Assembly: GCA_035652095.1 (NCBI GenBank)
Contig: DASREM010000054.1
Span: 1 to 34,353, forward strand
Direction: 5' to 3'
From: DASREM01 sp035652095
Lineage (GTDB): Bacteria; Acidobacteriota; Terriglobia; Terriglobales; Acidobacteriaceae
Length of the DNA: 34,353 nt
The translations under genes were made by a program, and so were the position numbers. Every line of letters begins with the position of its first letter. Position 1 is the stretch's first letter. This document shows positions 32,606-34,353 of the stretch, piece by piece. The notes under the pieces were generated by a model that worked only from the letters and a program-made list of their open reading frames with translations, searched no databases and was not told where the DNA came from.

Positions 32606-33229
32606 TTAGCGGTCGCGACATTGGTCGTCCAGTAGTCCCTCAACTCCTTCTTTCGCGATGATCGGAACCATCACCAATGCCGCAACTGGGTCAGCCCACC
32701 ACCATCCCAACATCGCGTTGAGCACGAGACCTGCCAATAAAATAGCCGACAGATACACACAAAAGTCGGTCTGCCTAGCATCTGCATTCATGGCTGCGCT
32801 GCCAAGTTCCTTGCCCACCTTTTTCTTTGCCCGCGAAAGGATCGGCATTGCGATCAGAGAAACAGACGCCAAAATGATTCCTGGAATGCTGCGCTCAGGG
32901 GTTTTTCTGGCCACAAGGTCCGAGAGTGACTCATAAGCGATGTAGACGGACAAGGCCAGAAAGCAAACGCCAACAACCCTGAGGCTCAGCCTTTCATTTC
33001 GTGCTCGGGTTTGCTCTTCTGCGTCGACAGTCATTCTCCATAGCAATGTTGAACCCGATGTGACCTCAATAAAGCTGTCGATTCCGAAACCTACGAGCGA
33101 AATGCTGCCTGCCAGCGCTCCAGCAATCAAAGCTACGAGCCCCTCAAGGCTATTCCACGCAATGGTGAAATACTCCAGACGCTTTCCGCGCTTGGCTACG
33201 GCTTGGCGGTCTATGGCGACCTCGACCAT
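32606..33229 (-). CDS. short cation transporter of the CDF-like superfamily
   Basis: 207 residues. Five to six TM helices: TIAWNSLEGLVALIAGALAG, GFGIDSFIEVTSGSTLLWRM (metal-site Asp), LRVVGVCFLALSVYIAY, GIILASVSLIAMPIL, NADARQTDFCVYLSAILLAG and GWWWADPVAALVMVPIIAKE. The usual C-terminal cytoplasmic domain is missing, as in short CDF-like cation transporters. It probably exports Zn/Cd/Co or a similar ion. The tail ends QCRDR after the last helix. A TetR fragment lies next to it on the other strand. Confidence 0.87.
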   Translation of the reverse strand: MVEVAIDRQAVAKRGKRLEYFTIAWNSLEGLVALIAGALAGSISLVGFGIDSFIEVTSGSTLLWRMTVDAEEQTRARNERLSLRVVGVCFLALSVYIAYESLSDLVARKTPERSIPGIILASVSLIAMPILSRAKKKVGKELGSAAMNADARQTDFCVYLSAILLAGLVLNAMLGWWWADPVAALVMVPIIAKEGVEGLLDDQCRDR

Positions 33230-33309
33230 GGCCTAAGAATACCAAGCTCAAGCGCGGCTGCGACGGGCTGCTTCGTAGGACCGACGTTCCGACCTGTGTA
33301 TCTGGTTCC

Positions 33310-33490
33310 CATGGTGGGGCAGCGGGATAACCACTCGGCGCCCACGGAGGCGGTCGTTCAGTTCGTCGCGGGCGGCCTCTTCGGACTGTCGATGTTGTGG
33401 GCGGGTGGAAAACTGCGGATGTCGGTGGAGGAGGTCAACGTGCTCTTTCGCCAGCTCGCGATGCCGGCAGTCAAGGCAGCCGTGCGCTAG
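33310..33490 (+). pseudogene. C-terminal remnant of a TetR-type regulator
   Basis: The frame up to the TAG at 33490 reads EAVVQFVAGGLFGLSMLWAG, then a helix VEEVNVLFRQLAMPAVKAAV. This matches the ligand-domain end of TetR proteins (FVAGG..GLL.WW..GG...S.EE....FR.LA.P). No DNA-binding N-terminus exists upstream; the preceding bases belong to the 5' end of the divergent CDF gene. Confidence 0.5.
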
Positions 33491-33529
33491 TGCGGAGCAT
33501 ACCGCCCCGGACCCAGTGACTGTCAGCGG

Positions 33530-34153
33530 TCACAATTCAGGTCGTGCGAGTCCCCAAAAGAAATACGACCCTGACTTGGGGAATGGAGCCAGGTAGGCTG
33601 CGTCGATCTGCTCGATCTTGAATCCGCCCTGCCGGATGAGGGATGGAATGTCTCGTGTCACGTGGCACCCTTCGAATGCCCATTTGAAAAGAGGCTCAGT
33701 CCGCTTTTGCCATCGCCGCACTTGAGGATCGGGCGAGAGCCCGTGCTCAAAGAAGATGAACTGGCCACCCGGCCTCAGTACTCGTCTGAGACCTTGAATG
33801 GCCTCTACCACGTCGGGAATCGTGCACAGCGTAAAGGTGCTGACAATCGTATCGACGCTGGCAGCTGCCAGGGATATGCGTTCTCCCGGCTGATCGAGAA
33901 ACTCAACGTTCAGACGAGTATAGCGACGCTGCTCTTCGGCACGGCGAATCATTCCCCGGTTCGGTTCAAGCGCATACACTTTGCTTACCCTTGCTGGGTC
34001 GTAGTGAACGAAGTTCACGCCGGGTCCTACGCCGATTTCAAGCACTTCCCCTTGCGCCAAAGGGACGAGACGTTGACGAATCTTCTGCACGGGCTTCGGG
34101 TTCCCCAGTATGCGTACGAGATGGGGATACACATGATTCTTGTAGAGAGGCAT
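33530..34153 (-). CDS. class I SAM-dependent methyltransferase (METTL7-like)
   Basis: 207 residues from ATG 34153 (MPLYKNHVYPHLV...); the open frame extends 15 codons further but without a better start signal. Motif I is VLEIGVGPGVNF, motif II ALEPNRGMIRRAEEQ, and the post-motif IIFFEHGLSPD. DTIVSTFTLCTIPDVV holds motif IV. The family methylates small molecules or lipids, and some members act on thiols; none can be named here. The location at the end of a metal-resistance region makes metal/metalloid or thiol methylation possible, but this is speculation. Confidence 0.88.
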   Translation of the reverse strand: MPLYKNHVYPHLVRILGNPKPVQKIRQRLVPLAQGEVLEIGVGPGVNFVHYDPARVSKVYALEPNRGMIRRAEEQRRYTRLNVEFLDQPGERISLAAASVDTIVSTFTLCTIPDVVEAIQGLRRVLRPGGQFIFFEHGLSPDPQVRRWQKRTEPLFKWAFEGCHVTRDIPSLIRQGGFKIEQIDAAYLAPFPKSGSYFFWGLARPEL

Positions 34154-34270
34154 AGTTGTCTTGTGCGTTCGTGTTCCCCACCGGCGGCGCAAGTCCATCG
34201 CTACGCTGCTTGATGGTGATCGGTCCCCTTATTCTGTAACACTCCCAGAGTTAGTTTCCGACGGTTTTGA

Positions 34271-34306
34271 GCCTGGCAAATCGCCCTTGCAAGCGATTTG
34301 GCAGGC
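34271..34306. repeat. palindromic hairpin near the window end
   Basis: Arms GCCTGGCAAATCGC (34271-34284) and GCGATTTGGCAGGC (34293-34306) are complementary except for one base, with the loop CCTTGCAA. There is no T-run. It could be a REP-like element or a structured mRNA region. The last 150 bases show no convincing gene. Confidence 0.55.
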
Positions 34307-34353
34307 GAACTCACTCGGCGTTCGTTCTCCCAGAGATCGGTGAGGACGACTGT

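Noticed and set aside
34161..34343. 60-residue plus-strand frame at the window end
   Set aside because: No ribosome binding site, no recognisable motif, and it runs over a palindrome.
1..34353. CRISPR arrays, rRNA genes, complete insertion sequences
   Set aside because: Looked for regularly spaced repeats, rRNA signatures and transposase motifs on both strands; none seen.

Overview
The window looks like chromosomal DNA of a soil-type Acidobacteriota (Terriglobia/Koribacter-like). This is an inference from gene content: small CxxC proteins, a DUF2911 protein, a YtkA-tailed CusB-type adaptor, frequent S9 and M48 peptidases, moderately high GC, and dispersed intergenic palindromes resembling GTCATCCTGAGC...GAAGGATCT. 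No rRNA, CRISPR array or complete insertion sequence was seen.

Bases 1-19500 are ordinary chromosome. In order they hold a sigma/anti-sigma pair cut by the window edge, a small CxxC protein, an exported M48 metallopeptidase, a Tat-exported class V aminotransferase, a DUF2911 protein, myo-inositol-1-phosphate synthase, a 46-residue membrane protein, an SDR enzyme, a secreted unknown, a Kelch-like secreted protein, a DedA protein, endonuclease III, a zinc-ribbon protein and an S9 peptidase. Then comes a glycolytic cluster gap-pgk-(macro domain)-tpiA, a luciferase-like flavin oxidoreductase and a MATE exporter.

At 19695 the 5' half of a tRNA-Leu gene stops in the anticodon loop. It is followed by about 600 bp without a recognisable gene and by an AIR-synthase/HypE-like gene broken by two frameshifts. 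This looks like the scar of an integration or deletion and marks the start of an accessory segment.

Bases 21400-34200 form a metal and redox resistance region. It holds a cytochrome c, a DUF5818-like protein, and a MerR operon (regulator with a classic 19-bp-spacer operator, Cys-rich peptide, MerC-like membrane protein, thioredoxin-like protein, glutaredoxin). A convergent minus-strand set carries ECF sigma, anti-sigma and a small membrane protein. A CusCBA-type heavy-metal RND efflux system, a Cys/Met-rich periplasmic protein, a truncated CDF-type transporter, a TetR remnant and a SAM methyltransferase follow.

The main discovery candidate is a pair of convergent small genes that each carry an in-frame TGA where a redox cysteine is expected. 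One is a glutaredoxin with UxxC (TGA at 23875-23877). The other is a one-helix membrane protein with UxxxxC (TGA at 24221-24219, minus strand). Each TGA is followed, at the spacing used by bacterial SECIS elements, by a perfect hairpin whose three-base loop starts with G-U. I propose two neighbouring selenoproteins in a metal-resistance locus. Selenocysteine decoding itself is inferred; selA, selB, selC and selD are not in this window.
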